Assembly: GCF_001682865.1 (NCBI RefSeq)
Contig: NZ_MAQX01000011.1
Coordinates: forward strand, 650,987-714,986
Direction of reading: 5' to 3'
Source: Bacillus sp. FJAT-26390
Lineage (GTDB): Bacteria > Bacillota > Bacilli > Paenibacillales > Paenibacillaceae
DNA length: 64,000 nt
The position numbers were made by a program, and so were the translations under genes. Numbering within the stretch: position 1 is the stretch's first letter; the number at the start of each line of letters is the position of its first letter. Under the pieces are notes generated by a model that saw only the letters and a list, made by a program, of their open reading frames with translations, searched no databases and was not told the origin of the DNA. Below, one piece after another: positions 17,067-25,654 of the stretch.

Positions 17067-17622
17067 TAATACCAACTTCACTAAAACTACCATTAACTAT
17101 TTCATATTTTTTCTTACATTTATCACATTGCATAGCATTATTTATTTTTTGACCACAAGTGCATACATATCCCCTCATTCTGGCAGGATTACCATACCAT
17201 AAAGTGTAATCAGGTATATGATTTGTTATTACTGAGCCCGCCCCAACCATCGCGTACTTTCCTATACTATTTCCAGCAATAATTGTTGAATTAGCACCAA
17301 TCGAAGCAAATTCTTTGACCACAGTTTGAATAAATTCAGTAGGATATTGTTTGGAACGTGGATTTAAATCATTCGTAAATGTAACATTAGGCCCGATAAA
17401 TACATTATCATTTATTCTTACTCCGTCCCAAATATATACACCTGACTTAATCGTCACATTATCTCCTATAATTACATCATTCTCAATAAAAGTGTGATCA
17501 TTTATATTACAATTCTTCCCTATAACTGCTCCACCAAGAATATGAGCAAAAGCCCATATTCTTGTATCATCGCCTATTTGTTCTGTCTCAACCAATGACT
17601 GCTCATGCTTAAAATAATTCAT
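17056..17622 (-). CDS. fdtC: Left-handed beta-helix N-acetyltransferase (FdtC-like)
   Basis: 188 residues with hexapeptide repeats through residues about 15-135 (GGAVIGKNCNIN, VIIGDNVTIKSGVYI) and the FdtC/WlbB-type region GPNVTFTNDLNPRSK. In the Fuc3NAc pathway FdtC acetylates dTDP-3-amino-3,6-dideoxygalactose. The C-terminus has four cysteines (CTCG and CDKC) that look like an added zinc-binding knuckle. GAGGTGAATAA precedes the ATG, which overlaps the gtrB stop as ATGA. Its place between gtrB and gtrA ties sugar synthesis to membrane transfer. Confidence 0.85.
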   Translation of the reverse strand: MNYFKHEQSLVETEQIGDDTRIWAFAHILGGAVIGKNCNINDHTFIENDVIIGDNVTIKSGVYIWDGVRINDNVFIGPNVTFTNDLNPRSKQYPTEFIQTVVKEFASIGANSTIIAGNSIGKYAMVGAGSVITNHIPDYTLWYGNPARMRGYVCTCGQKINNAMQCDKCKKKYEIVNGSFSEVGINEN

Positions 17623-18563
17623 TTATTCACCTCATTATAAATTTCATCAATAATGTATGCGGGACGTTTACGACTCTCATCAAGTATTCGCCACAGATAC
17701 TCCCCAATTATTCCAAGCATAACCATAATTAATCCTAATAAAAATGTAATTAAGGCAATAATTGTTGACCAACCTTGAAGAGCGATGGTCCCAAACACTG
17801 CATTATACACTACGAATAATCCATACAAAAAGCTCAATAACGCAGTAAATATTCCTACTGAGGACATAAGTCGAATTGGTGTATATGAGAAACTTACAAA
17901 TGAATCAATTACCAGTTTAATTTTTTTGCTTAAGGTCCATCTTGATTTACCAAGGACTCTTTCCTGTCTAACATATGCAATAGATTCCTGCGAATAACCG
18001 AGCCAATATATTAAACTCATAATATTTGTGTTTTTTTCATTTATTAAATTTAATTCTCCTACAACTTGATTATCTAATAATACAAAATCAAACCCACCGT
18101 TAGGGTAATCCTTTAACGCGAAACGTCTCATTAAAAAGTAATAGGAATTTGAAAATAGTCGTTGTGAAAAAGATTCCTCTCTCCCCTTACGAGTTGCTAA
18201 TATAACCTTATTTCCAGATTCCCAGCTTCTTATCATATCAGCAAAAAGTTCTGGCGGATCCTGTAAGTCTGCTGATATTATCCCCACGCAATCTCCTGTT
18301 GCATAACGAAGGCCAGCTTGAATTGCTGACATCGAACCAAAGTTTTTACTTAATTTTAAAACTTTAATTCTAGAGTCTTCTTTTGCAGCAGCAATTAATA
18401 ATTCCAAAGACTTATCTTTAGAGCCATCATCAACGAAAATAAATTCCATTTCATATTCAGATATTAAATCCTGTAGTTTTTTCAATCTTGGAATAGTATA
18501 CGGTATATTAAGTTCGTTATAATATATCGGTACAACTATACTGAATCGCTTTTTAGTACTCAT
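17619..18563 (-). CDS. gtrB: GtrB/CsbB-type polyprenyl-phosphate glycosyltransferase
   Basis: 314 residues: a cytoplasmic GT2 domain ([30 protein letters not shown]) followed by two C-terminal membrane helices (around 230-255 and 265-290) and a basic tail. This is the DPM1-like GtrB/CsbB/Bgt architecture, which moves a sugar from a nucleotide donor to undecaprenyl phosphate on the inner face. Classical members use UDP-glucose or UDP-GlcNAc. Here the gene is embedded between fdtB and fdtC and overlaps both, which suggests the donor may be dTDP-Fuc3NAc (inference). Confidence 0.88.
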   Translation of the reverse strand: MSTKKRFSIVVPIYYNELNIPYTIPRLKKLQDLISEYEMEFIFVDDGSKDKSLELLIAAAKEDSRIKVLKLSKNFGSMSAIQAGLRYATGDCVGIISADLQDPPELFADMIRSWESGNKVILATRKGREESFSQRLFSNSYYFLMRRFALKDYPNGGFDFVLLDNQVVGELNLINEKNTNIMSLIYWLGYSQESIAYVRQERVLGKSRWTLSKKIKLVIDSFVSFSYTPIRLMSSVGIFTALLSFLYGLFVVYNAVFGTIALQGWSTIIALITFLLGLIMVMLGIIGEYLWRILDESRKRPAYIIDEIYNEVNK

Positions 18564-19644
18564 TCAAAGCCTCCATAACTACCTCTGCATCTTCTAAATT
18601 CATTACAGGACTAATCGGTAAACTTAAAACTTCATCATGTATCTTCTCTGAAACTGCGTAACTTAAATCTGTCCATTCCCTGTAAGCCATTTGTTTATGT
18701 GCTGGTATTGGATAATGTATCATTGTTTGTATTCCTTTTTCTAATAAGTACGATTGCAATTGATCACGATTATCCGTTCTAATGACAAACAGGTGCCATA
18801 CATGAGACAATGAATCACGATTGTTAATTTCAGGTAATATCAACTTACTATTGTAAATATTATCAAGGTAAAACTTTGCGATATTTCGTCTGATTTGATT
18901 ATCTTCGTCAAGATATTTTAGTTTTACTTTTAAAATAGCTGCTTGCAGTTCATCTAATCGGCTGTTTACACCTTTATACAAATTTTCATATTTTCGATGT
19001 GAACCATAATTACGAAGAGCTTTAAGTTTGAGATATAATGTTTCGTCATTTAGAGTTATTGCCCCTCCATCACCCAGAGCACCGAGGTTCTTGCCAGGAT
19101 AAAAGCTAAATGCTGCTGCATCTCCTAAATTACCCACTCGTTTACCCTCATATATTGCTCCATGTGCTTGAGCACAATCCTCAATTATCTTCAAATTGTA
19201 ATTTTCAGCCAACTCCTGTATAGATGACATATTGCAAGCTTGTCCATACAAATGAACAACCATTATTGCTTTTGTTTTCGAATTAATCTTTTCTTCTATT
19301 CGATCCGGGTCTATGTTAAAACTTAATAAATCGGGCTCAACTAATATTGGAACTGCTCCATTTGCTGATATTGCTAATATTGTAGCAATGTATGTATTGG
19401 ATGGAACGATAACTTCGTCACCTTCACCAATCCCATATGCTTTTAATATTAAAATAAGAGCATCTAAACCATTGGCTACCCCTAAACAATATTTTGTTCC
19501 ACAATAATCTGCAAATTCTTGTTCAAATTCTTCAACTTCCTTACCAAGTATATACCATCCGGAATGCAGAAAACGTGCCATGCTTTGAGATATTTCTTCC
19601 TCATGCCTCATATTAATTTGTTTAAGATCAAGAAATGGAATCAT
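18553..19644 (-). CDS. fdtB: DegT/DnrJ/EryC1 sugar aminotransferase (FdtB-like)
   Basis: 363 residues, PLP-dependent. Motifs: GVANGLDAL, the D156 region EDCAQAHGA, and K185 in [14 protein letters not shown], the Schiff-base lysine. It is expected to aminate dTDP-3-keto-6-deoxyhexose at C3 using glutamate. The pairing with an FdtA-type isomerase and FdtC-type acetyltransferase in the same run supports the FdtB assignment over other DegT family members. A good AAAGGAG site precedes the ATG, and the end overlaps gtrB by 11 nt. Confidence 0.87.
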   Translation of the reverse strand: MIPFLDLKQINMRHEEEISQSMARFLHSGWYILGKEVEEFEQEFADYCGTKYCLGVANGLDALILILKAYGIGEGDEVIVPSNTYIATILAISANGAVPILVEPDLLSFNIDPDRIEEKINSKTKAIMVVHLYGQACNMSSIQELAENYNLKIIEDCAQAHGAIYEGKRVGNLGDAAAFSFYPGKNLGALGDGGAITLNDETLYLKLKALRNYGSHRKYENLYKGVNSRLDELQAAILKVKLKYLDEDNQIRRNIAKFYLDNIYNSKLILPEINNRDSLSHVWHLFVIRTDNRDQLQSYLLEKGIQTMIHYPIPAHKQMAYREWTDLSYAVSEKIHDEVLSLPISPVMNLEDAEVVMEALNEY

Positions 19645-19693
19645 CGACTTCTCCTTTTATAACATTAGGATTTATATAAATAAATTAAGCTAT

Positions 19694-21016
19694 TCAATCA
19701 AACCAAGAAATTCTACCTGTTTGCATATCAATGAAATAACTGAAATAAAATGATATACATATAAATACCAATAATGAAGAAAAAATATAAAGTGTCTTCT
19801 TCTTATTCTTAATATTTTCTAGTATATATTGGACCCCAAAACCTGAAAATAATAAAAGAATTAAATATATTGGGTATCCAAATCTTGATTCTATTGCAGT
19901 GGTTGCTATGAATAGAGTATAGCCAATTGCAGAGAATAATAAAGAAATAGTCATAAATGTCCATTTTCTATGTAACTTTATCCATAGTATGCCTAGACCA
20001 ATTATGAACCACTGAGTATATAATAAAATGGATGGAAATATTCTAGAGGATACCGATAAATCTCTGATGTATGTATCTACATATCCCCAATCAATAACAC
20101 CAAAAATATGAGAAACAAAAACCGCAAGAAAAACTATAAAATTGGTGCTCATTAGCTTCATCATACTTATATTACTATCCATAGCCCAAGGAGTAATATA
20201 TCTCAGTGCTGGGTGCTCACCATCAATTACCACTGTACTATATTTTAAATGCTGAGTAGCCCATACTGATTGTTGCTCAAGGAGGTTTAAATGTATTAAT
20301 GGTGTGAAATGATTAAATTTTGTTATGTTCATATAAAGTTGAGGAAGAAAAACAAGCAATAATAGTAGTCCTACAAAAGTAAATTTTGCAGGTTTAAAGT
20401 CTTTAACATAAATAAATCTATATAATCCTATAAGAAAGAAAAGCAACATAAAAATTGCACTCGAAGGTCTAATTAGTACTGCACAATACAGAAGACTAGA
20501 AACTACAATACCATTTGTAAATTTATTTAAATCTGATGTTAATAGATACAATAATGATATTATAAGTAAACATGTTGCTAATACATCCGTTAGAAATAAC
20601 GTTGTAGATTGTATTAAATAAGGATTCAGCATACCTAAAGCAAAAACAGTGAAATATACTATTTTATTACTGTGATATTTATATGATGCCTTTGCTATCA
20701 TAGCAATTGTTATTACATAGATAACATATTGAAACACACTAAATATTATCTTAACAGTCACACTTTGACCATCCGTGAAAATATAAAATATTGAAATAAG
20801 TAATGGATATAAATAAGTTCTTAAATCATCTGCAATATTAAATAATCCATTGCTTAGAATATTTTTTCCAATCTCGAAATACCTTATCTCATCATAATAG
20901 CTAGCAACACTATTCTGAGAAACAAAATAACTAAATTGCAACAATGAAATAAATAATATTATTAACAATAAGCTATATTCTCTTTTTGAAAAATTTATTT
21001 TTATGTTGCCTGACAC
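19694..21016 (-). CDS. Multispanning GT-C-like membrane protein, probable glycosyltransferase
   Basis: 440 residues with about ten hydrophobic helices. After the first helix the predicted outer loop carries acidic residues (YYDEIRYFEIGK), in the place where GT-C enzymes such as ArnT/PMT have their catalytic DE/DD motif. I recognise no specific family. A GTG start at 21016 follows AAGGAGG and overlaps the fdtA end. Position between fdtA and fdtB, next to gtrB/gtrA, suggests it is the third component that transfers a polyprenyl-phosphate sugar outside the membrane. It could alternatively be a polymerase. Confidence 0.7.
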   Translation of the reverse strand: MSGNIKINFSKREYSLLLIILFISLLQFSYFVSQNSVASYYDEIRYFEIGKNILSNGLFNIADDLRTYLYPLLISIFYIFTDGQSVTVKIIFSVFQYVIYVITIAMIAKASYKYHSNKIVYFTVFALGMLNPYLIQSTTLFLTDVLATCLLIISLLYLLTSDLNKFTNGIVVSSLLYCAVLIRPSSAIFMLLFFLIGLYRFIYVKDFKPAKFTFVGLLLLLVFLPQLYMNITKFNHFTPLIHLNLLEQQSVWATQHLKYSTVVIDGEHPALRYITPWAMDSNISMMKLMSTNFIVFLAVFVSHIFGVIDWGYVDTYIRDLSVSSRIFPSILLYTQWFIIGLGILWIKLHRKWTFMTISLLFSAIGYTLFIATTAIESRFGYPIYLILLLFSGFGVQYILENIKNKKKTLYIFSSLLVFICISFYFSYFIDMQTGRISWFD

Positions 21017-21438
21017 GAAGAGTATACCTCCTTAAATAATTTATAATCTCGGATATAATCTTCAGGATCATAATGATGCGATGCTAGCACTAATAGTACA
21101 CAATCCGGTGTGAAATCATACATTTCATGCCAGTCATTTGGCTCCAGCAGCAAAACTTTTTGAGGTGTATCTAATATAACTTCTTGCTTTCTTTGCAAAT
21201 TATCTAAATAAACTTTACAAGAGCCAGCAACAGAGATTAATGCTTGTCTTGTTTTGTAGTGACCATGAAAGCCGCGTCTCACTTCATTTTGAGTATTATA
21301 TATGTAAAATACCCTCTTAATTTCAAAAGGAATTGTTAGATTTTCTTCAATTACTGTTAGCAAGCCTCTTTCGTCACCCAAAACATTTACTTCAATTACT
21401 CTACTTTTATTATCAACAAATAATTCTTTATTTTTCAC
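21001..21438 (-). CDS. fdtA: dTDP-4-keto-6-deoxyglucose 3,4-ketoisomerase (FdtA-type)
   Basis: 145 residues from a GTG at 21438 with GGGGGGA upstream; an ATG at 21453 inside the rmlA end is an alternative. Cupin fold with the catalytic pair H58 and H60 (FHGHYKTRQ). At the two positions reported to separate QdtA (Tyr17, Arg97) from FdtA (Arg, His), this protein has R24 and H104; both align with the same offset of 7. That predicts the galacto-type product dTDP-3-keto-6-deoxygalactose, leading to Fuc3NAc rather than Qui3NAc. The alignment is from memory of the families. Confidence 0.87.
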   Translation of the reverse strand: MKNKELFVDNKSRVIEVNVLGDERGLLTVIEENLTIPFEIKRVFYIYNTQNEVRRGFHGHYKTRQALISVAGSCKVYLDNLQRKQEVILDTPQKVLLLEPNDWHEMYDFTPDCVLLVLASHHYDPEDYIRDYKLFKEVYSSCQAT

Positions 21439-21440
21439 AA

Positions 21441-22313
21441 CTAGTCCCCCCATTCAGCTAATTCCAACAAGTATTTTCCATATTCATTCTTCGCTAAAGC
21501 TTCACCAAGCTTTATTAATTGTTCCTTACTGATATAACCTTTTAAATATGCTATCTCTTCAATACACGCTACTTTGAAACCTTGTCGCTTCTCTATTGTT
21601 TCTATAAAGTGTGATGCCTGCATTAAAGATTCATGAGTACCTGTATCCAGCCATGCGAAACCCCTTCCTAATAATTCTACGTTTAATCTTCCTTGTTCTA
21701 AATAAACCGAATTAATATCAGTAATTTCTAATTCGCCTCTAGATGAAGGTTTTATTTTTTTAGCGATATCAATAACAGTATTATCATAAAAATACAATCC
21801 TGTTACAGCATAATTTGATTTAGGTATATAGGGTTTTTCCTCAATTGATATTGCTTTTAACTCTTTATTAAATTCAACCACACCATAGCGTTGCGGGTCC
21901 TTAACTTGATAACCAAATACTGTGGCGCCTGATTTACGTAGAACTACTTTGGATAACATTTCCGAAAAGCCTTGCCCATAAAAGATATTGTCGCCTAAAA
22001 TCAACGCAACATTATCTTTTCCAATGAAACTCTCACCAATTATGAATGCTTGAGCAAGTCCATCTGGTGAAGATTGTATGGCATAACTAATAGAGATTCC
22101 CAGATCTTCTCCACTGCCAAGCAATTGAGCAAATCGGTGTGTATCCTCAGGAGTTGAAATTATTAAGATCTCTTTTATACCAGCAAGCATTAACACCGAT
22201 AATGGATAATATATCATCGGTTTGTCATAAATAGGAAGTAATTGTTTTGATACCGCTTTGGTTAAAGGGTACAATCTTGTACCGCTACCACCAGCTAAAA
22301 TAATTCCTTTCAC
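21441..22313 (-). CDS. rmlA: Glucose-1-phosphate thymidylyltransferase
   Basis: 290 residues, the usual length. Nucleotide-binding signature [11 protein letters not shown] at residues 8-18, then [17 protein letters not shown], and the later LGDNIFYG and [20 protein letters not shown]. It makes dTDP-glucose from glucose-1-phosphate and dTTP, feeding both the rhamnose and Fuc3NAc branches. GTG start behind AGGTAGGTG. It is translationally adjacent to fdtA and lies in the AT-rich segment. Confidence 0.95.
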   Translation of the reverse strand: MKGIILAGGSGTRLYPLTKAVSKQLLPIYDKPMIYYPLSVLMLAGIKEILIISTPEDTHRFAQLLGSGEDLGISISYAIQSSPDGLAQAFIIGESFIGKDNVALILGDNIFYGQGFSEMLSKVVLRKSGATVFGYQVKDPQRYGVVEFNKELKAISIEEKPYIPKSNYAVTGLYFYDNTVIDIAKKIKPSSRGELEITDINSVYLEQGRLNVELLGRGFAWLDTGTHESLMQASHFIETIEKRQGFKVACIEEIAYLKGYISKEQLIKLGEALAKNEYGKYLLELAEWGD

Positions 22314-22363
22314 AGAAACACCTACCTAAATCTAGTTTTAAAAACTATTCTTTTCAATCCTTT

Positions 22364-22921
22364 TTATCCCTGATAAATAAAATTTATATCAGCATCCGCA
22401 AGGAAAGGATGTTTGTTATCTTTAGCTGATGTTATTGGATTTGATATTGGCCAATCAATAGCCAGAACAGGATCATTCCATGCAATACCACGATCGTGTT
22501 CTGCTGAATAGAATGCATTTACTTTATAAAGCACTTCACTATTCTTTACCACCGTACAAAATCCATGAGCAAATCCTTGCGGAACCAAAAGTTGTCTCTT
22601 ATTTTCAGAGCTTAGGATAAAGCCCTCCCATTGACCAAATGTTGGTGAACCTACTCGAATGTCTACAACCACATCATAAATCACACCAGCAGTAACTCTT
22701 ATTAATTTTGTTTGAGCCTCAGGGTTAAGTTGATAATGAAGACCTCGAATAACACCAGCTTCTACCGATAAAGAATGATTATCTTGTACAAATGAATATG
22801 ATATACCCAACTCACTTGCTTTTTGCTCATTATAGCTTTCCATAAAAAATCCTCTGTTGTCACAATATACCGTTGGTTCCAAAAGTACTACTCCAGATAA
22901 TTTCGTCTCAATTTTCTTCAA
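22364..22921 (-). CDS. rmlC: dTDP-4-dehydrorhamnose 3,5-epimerase
   Basis: 185 residues with the RmlC cupin core: FFMESYNE, FVQDNHSLS, the catalytic histidine in RGLHYQ, and VVDIRVGSPTFGQW. The catalytic Tyr region follows (LVPQGFAHGFC). It epimerises dTDP-4-keto-6-deoxyglucose at C3 and C5. TTG start with GAGGTG upstream; that ribosome site overlaps the stop codon of the YfhO-like gene 3 bp away, so the two are coupled. Confidence 0.95.
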   Translation of the reverse strand: MKKIETKLSGVVLLEPTVYCDNRGFFMESYNEQKASELGISYSFVQDNHSLSVEAGVIRGLHYQLNPEAQTKLIRVTAGVIYDVVVDIRVGSPTFGQWEGFILSSENKRQLLVPQGFAHGFCTVVKNSEVLYKVNAFYSAEHDRGIAWNDPVLAIDWPISNPITSAKDNKHPFLADADINFIYQG

Positions 22922-22924
22922 ATA

Positions 22925-25636
22925 TCACACCTCATCTCTTTTACTAGTAATTAATAATGTCACTTTTTTAAAATACACTCTTGATCTAAGTATGCCGATT
23001 ATTACTAATGCAAATAAAGAACATATTGCCCCTACTTTAAACATTGGTGGGACATAATTCAACTCTACAGTATGATTTCCTTTTTCCAAAGGAATCCCTA
23101 TAAACCCATTGTTTATTTCAACTATTTTTTGTTTAACCCCATCCACCTTAGAATTCCACCCCTTATCATAGGGAATGCTAAAAAACAACATTTTAGGTGA
23201 GTCTGCTAGTACTGTTCCTTTAATTCTGTTATTTCCAATTGAAGTTGCTATAAAGTTATTAGCACTAAATTTGTCTATATCTGGTTTATTGTAGACAATG
23301 GGTCTAACTTTTAATTCCAAGTTATCTATTTCGTTAGTAAGTTCATCTTCTAGAAATAAAATATTCAAAGATTTTAGATTGTGGACGATTCCTAATGAGA
23401 TTTTTGAGCCATTATTCTCATTATTAACTATAAAACTTTTTGACTTTAATTCAGAATACTCTTCATTTTCAGATTTCCAATATATTTTCCCATTCGCCGC
23501 ATTAGAATTTTTCATGTTTAATGTTACTGATATTTCTCCGGTCATAGAATTATTTAATTCAAGCTCAATAGACGAATCTTTAGAGGGTACATTGCTATTT
23601 GTTTTCTTAATTTGTGGAATAATAGTTTCCTCTGAAATAATCGGCAATTCATTAATATTCATTCTATTAAATTTTTCAACATCTAGTTTCTGATTTTCGT
23701 TGTCAATAATAAATCCTTTGTACATCGCATCTTCCTTTTGCATATTATCAAGCTTATCAAAATCATTCGCTTCAATATAACGATCATATGTATAGCCAAA
23801 AGGCAGCGCAAATTTGTTCCTAAATATATTTACTTCGTTTACTTCTTTAATGAATTCATATCCAAATGGTCCTTGTTTGTTATAAGTTAAATAATATTTA
23901 TTATTTAATAAGGTCTCCAATTTCACTCTTTCATCCAACCCATAGACTAATGAAAAGTTACCACCAATGGTAACATTCATTTTTTGTAAAAACTGAATTG
24001 TTGATGGCTCAACTAGTGAATTGTATTCCTTAAATCCATTGAATCTCTGGATTAATGCGTCATTTAGAAATCTAGAATTGTATGACTTACTTATTCGATA
24101 GAACCCTGGATCCTCAGATTGAATATATCGGATTGCATCATTTGTCGAGTCAAAATATCCTTGTTTTCCAGAAATATATCCAGGATCTAATAACATACGA
24201 TTATTTACGGAAGCATGAGACACACTAACAACCTCGATAAATAATAAGAAAGTAAGTATGGATATTAGTATATATTTATTCTTTTTATCTCTAGAAATTT
24301 GTATTAGACATAATATAATCATATAGAGTATACAAAAAATTAAAGACGTAAGAATTGATCTCGAAGCCATCGAAGATTGTTCTCCGCTCCAACCGAGTGA
24401 ATTCCCACCTAATTTAAGAGCTATAAAACTAAATAAAATTACTCCTCCAAATGCTATAAACAAAGCTTTCATATTCAGTTTATAGATATTTTTAATCCAA
24501 TTTTGTAACACATGCGCTAGAACAACTAAATTAAATATAATAATGCCGAATGTCCATCTATAGTCAACCTTACTAAATGCATTGAAGAATAAAGAGAAAA
24601 ATGGAAGTAATAACATTGCCATTAACAAAAAATAAGTTATTCCATATATATATTTTTCTTTCCGAGATCCCTGAAAAAAGATTTGAGGGATTAATATAAG
24701 ACAAATAACACCCGAATATATTATTGGTGATTCATAATAATTTATATAGCCATAAAATCCATTAGCAATTCCCATTGAATTATTACTAAATGCTCTCATA
24801 ATTAAACTAATATAATACTGTAAGTCTGCTAATTGAAATAATTTAATATTCAACGAGCCACTAATACGAGGGCTACTCAAAACATAATATATTGTTGGTA
24901 AAAACATAAAGCCTGCTGCCATTATACCAAGGACATAAAATACAAACGTTTTTGAGAAGTGAGTGATGAATCCCTTAAATTTAAAATTATAAACTAACAA
25001 ATATCTTGATACTCCATATATAAAAATAAATACGGTAAAAACGTAAAGAAAATAATAAGAATTAATAGCTAATAAAAATATTGATAAAGTAAATAATCCC
25101 CACTTCTTTTCTTTTAACAACTTCTCAAACCCTAGAAGTACTAATGGAGCAAAAACCATAACATTTACAAATTGATAATGCTGCCCCCACAAAACAATAT
25201 AACCATTAAATGCATACAATAGTGTTGGGATAGTTGATGAAACAAAAGAAAAGTTTAAATAGCGTACATAACGAAAAAAGAAAATCGCAGCCAACAATAT
25301 TTTAAAAACGGCCATTAAACCAAATGCATATGCTAATTTATTTAGTCCTACCAATAAAAAAAGATAAGAGAAAATATCTCCTATAAAAATTTGAGTTGAA
25401 AAATAATTAATTCCCATTCCCATATTATGAGACCAAAACGGAATTTCCCCTTGTTTAATTTTCAAGTTCAAATCATAAAGAAACGGCCAGTAGGAATCAA
25501 AGGTATCACTACCAGTATCATTGAAGATATACAACTTATTGAAGGTAATAAAATCCCAATAAACAAATATACATGCTACTACAATAATCCCAATTGTAAT
25601 CAGAAATTTTTTTTCTCTGAGTTTCGAATATAACAC
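22925..25636 (-). CDS. YfhO-family membrane protein
   Basis: 903 residues with about 12-13 helices in the first 480 residues, a large extracytoplasmic domain (about 480-860) and one last helix near 880. Motifs GSDTFDSYWPFL and GMGINYFSTQ after the first helix, and a C-terminal GNHTVELNYVPP followed by a helix, are typical of the YfhO family. In Bacillus and Listeria, YfhO works with the GtrB-like CsbB and a GtrA flippase to glycosylate lipoteichoic acid, so this is a candidate GT-C transferase. GTG start after AGGAGG at 7 nt. Confidence 0.85.
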   Translation of the reverse strand: MLYSKLREKKFLITIGIIVVACIFVYWDFITFNKLYIFNDTGSDTFDSYWPFLYDLNLKIKQGEIPFWSHNMGMGINYFSTQIFIGDIFSYLFLLVGLNKLAYAFGLMAVFKILLAAIFFFRYVRYLNFSFVSSTIPTLLYAFNGYIVLWGQHYQFVNVMVFAPLVLLGFEKLLKEKKWGLFTLSIFLLAINSYYFLYVFTVFIFIYGVSRYLLVYNFKFKGFITHFSKTFVFYVLGIMAAGFMFLPTIYYVLSSPRISGSLNIKLFQLADLQYYISLIMRAFSNNSMGIANGFYGYINYYESPIIYSGVICLILIPQIFFQGSRKEKYIYGITYFLLMAMLLLPFFSLFFNAFSKVDYRWTFGIIIFNLVVLAHVLQNWIKNIYKLNMKALFIAFGGVILFSFIALKLGGNSLGWSGEQSSMASRSILTSLIFCILYMIILCLIQISRDKKNKYILISILTFLLFIEVVSVSHASVNNRMLLDPGYISGKQGYFDSTNDAIRYIQSEDPGFYRISKSYNSRFLNDALIQRFNGFKEYNSLVEPSTIQFLQKMNVTIGGNFSLVYGLDERVKLETLLNNKYYLTYNKQGPFGYEFIKEVNEVNIFRNKFALPFGYTYDRYIEANDFDKLDNMQKEDAMYKGFIIDNENQKLDVEKFNRMNINELPIISEETIIPQIKKTNSNVPSKDSSIELELNNSMTGEISVTLNMKNSNAANGKIYWKSENEEYSELKSKSFIVNNENNGSKISLGIVHNLKSLNILFLEDELTNEIDNLELKVRPIVYNKPDIDKFSANNFIATSIGNNRIKGTVLADSPKMLFFSIPYDKGWNSKVDGVKQKIVEINNGFIGIPLEKGNHTVELNYVPPMFKVGAICSLFALVIIGILRSRVYFKKVTLLITSKRDEV

Positions 25637-25654
25637 TTAAGATCCTCCTGTACA

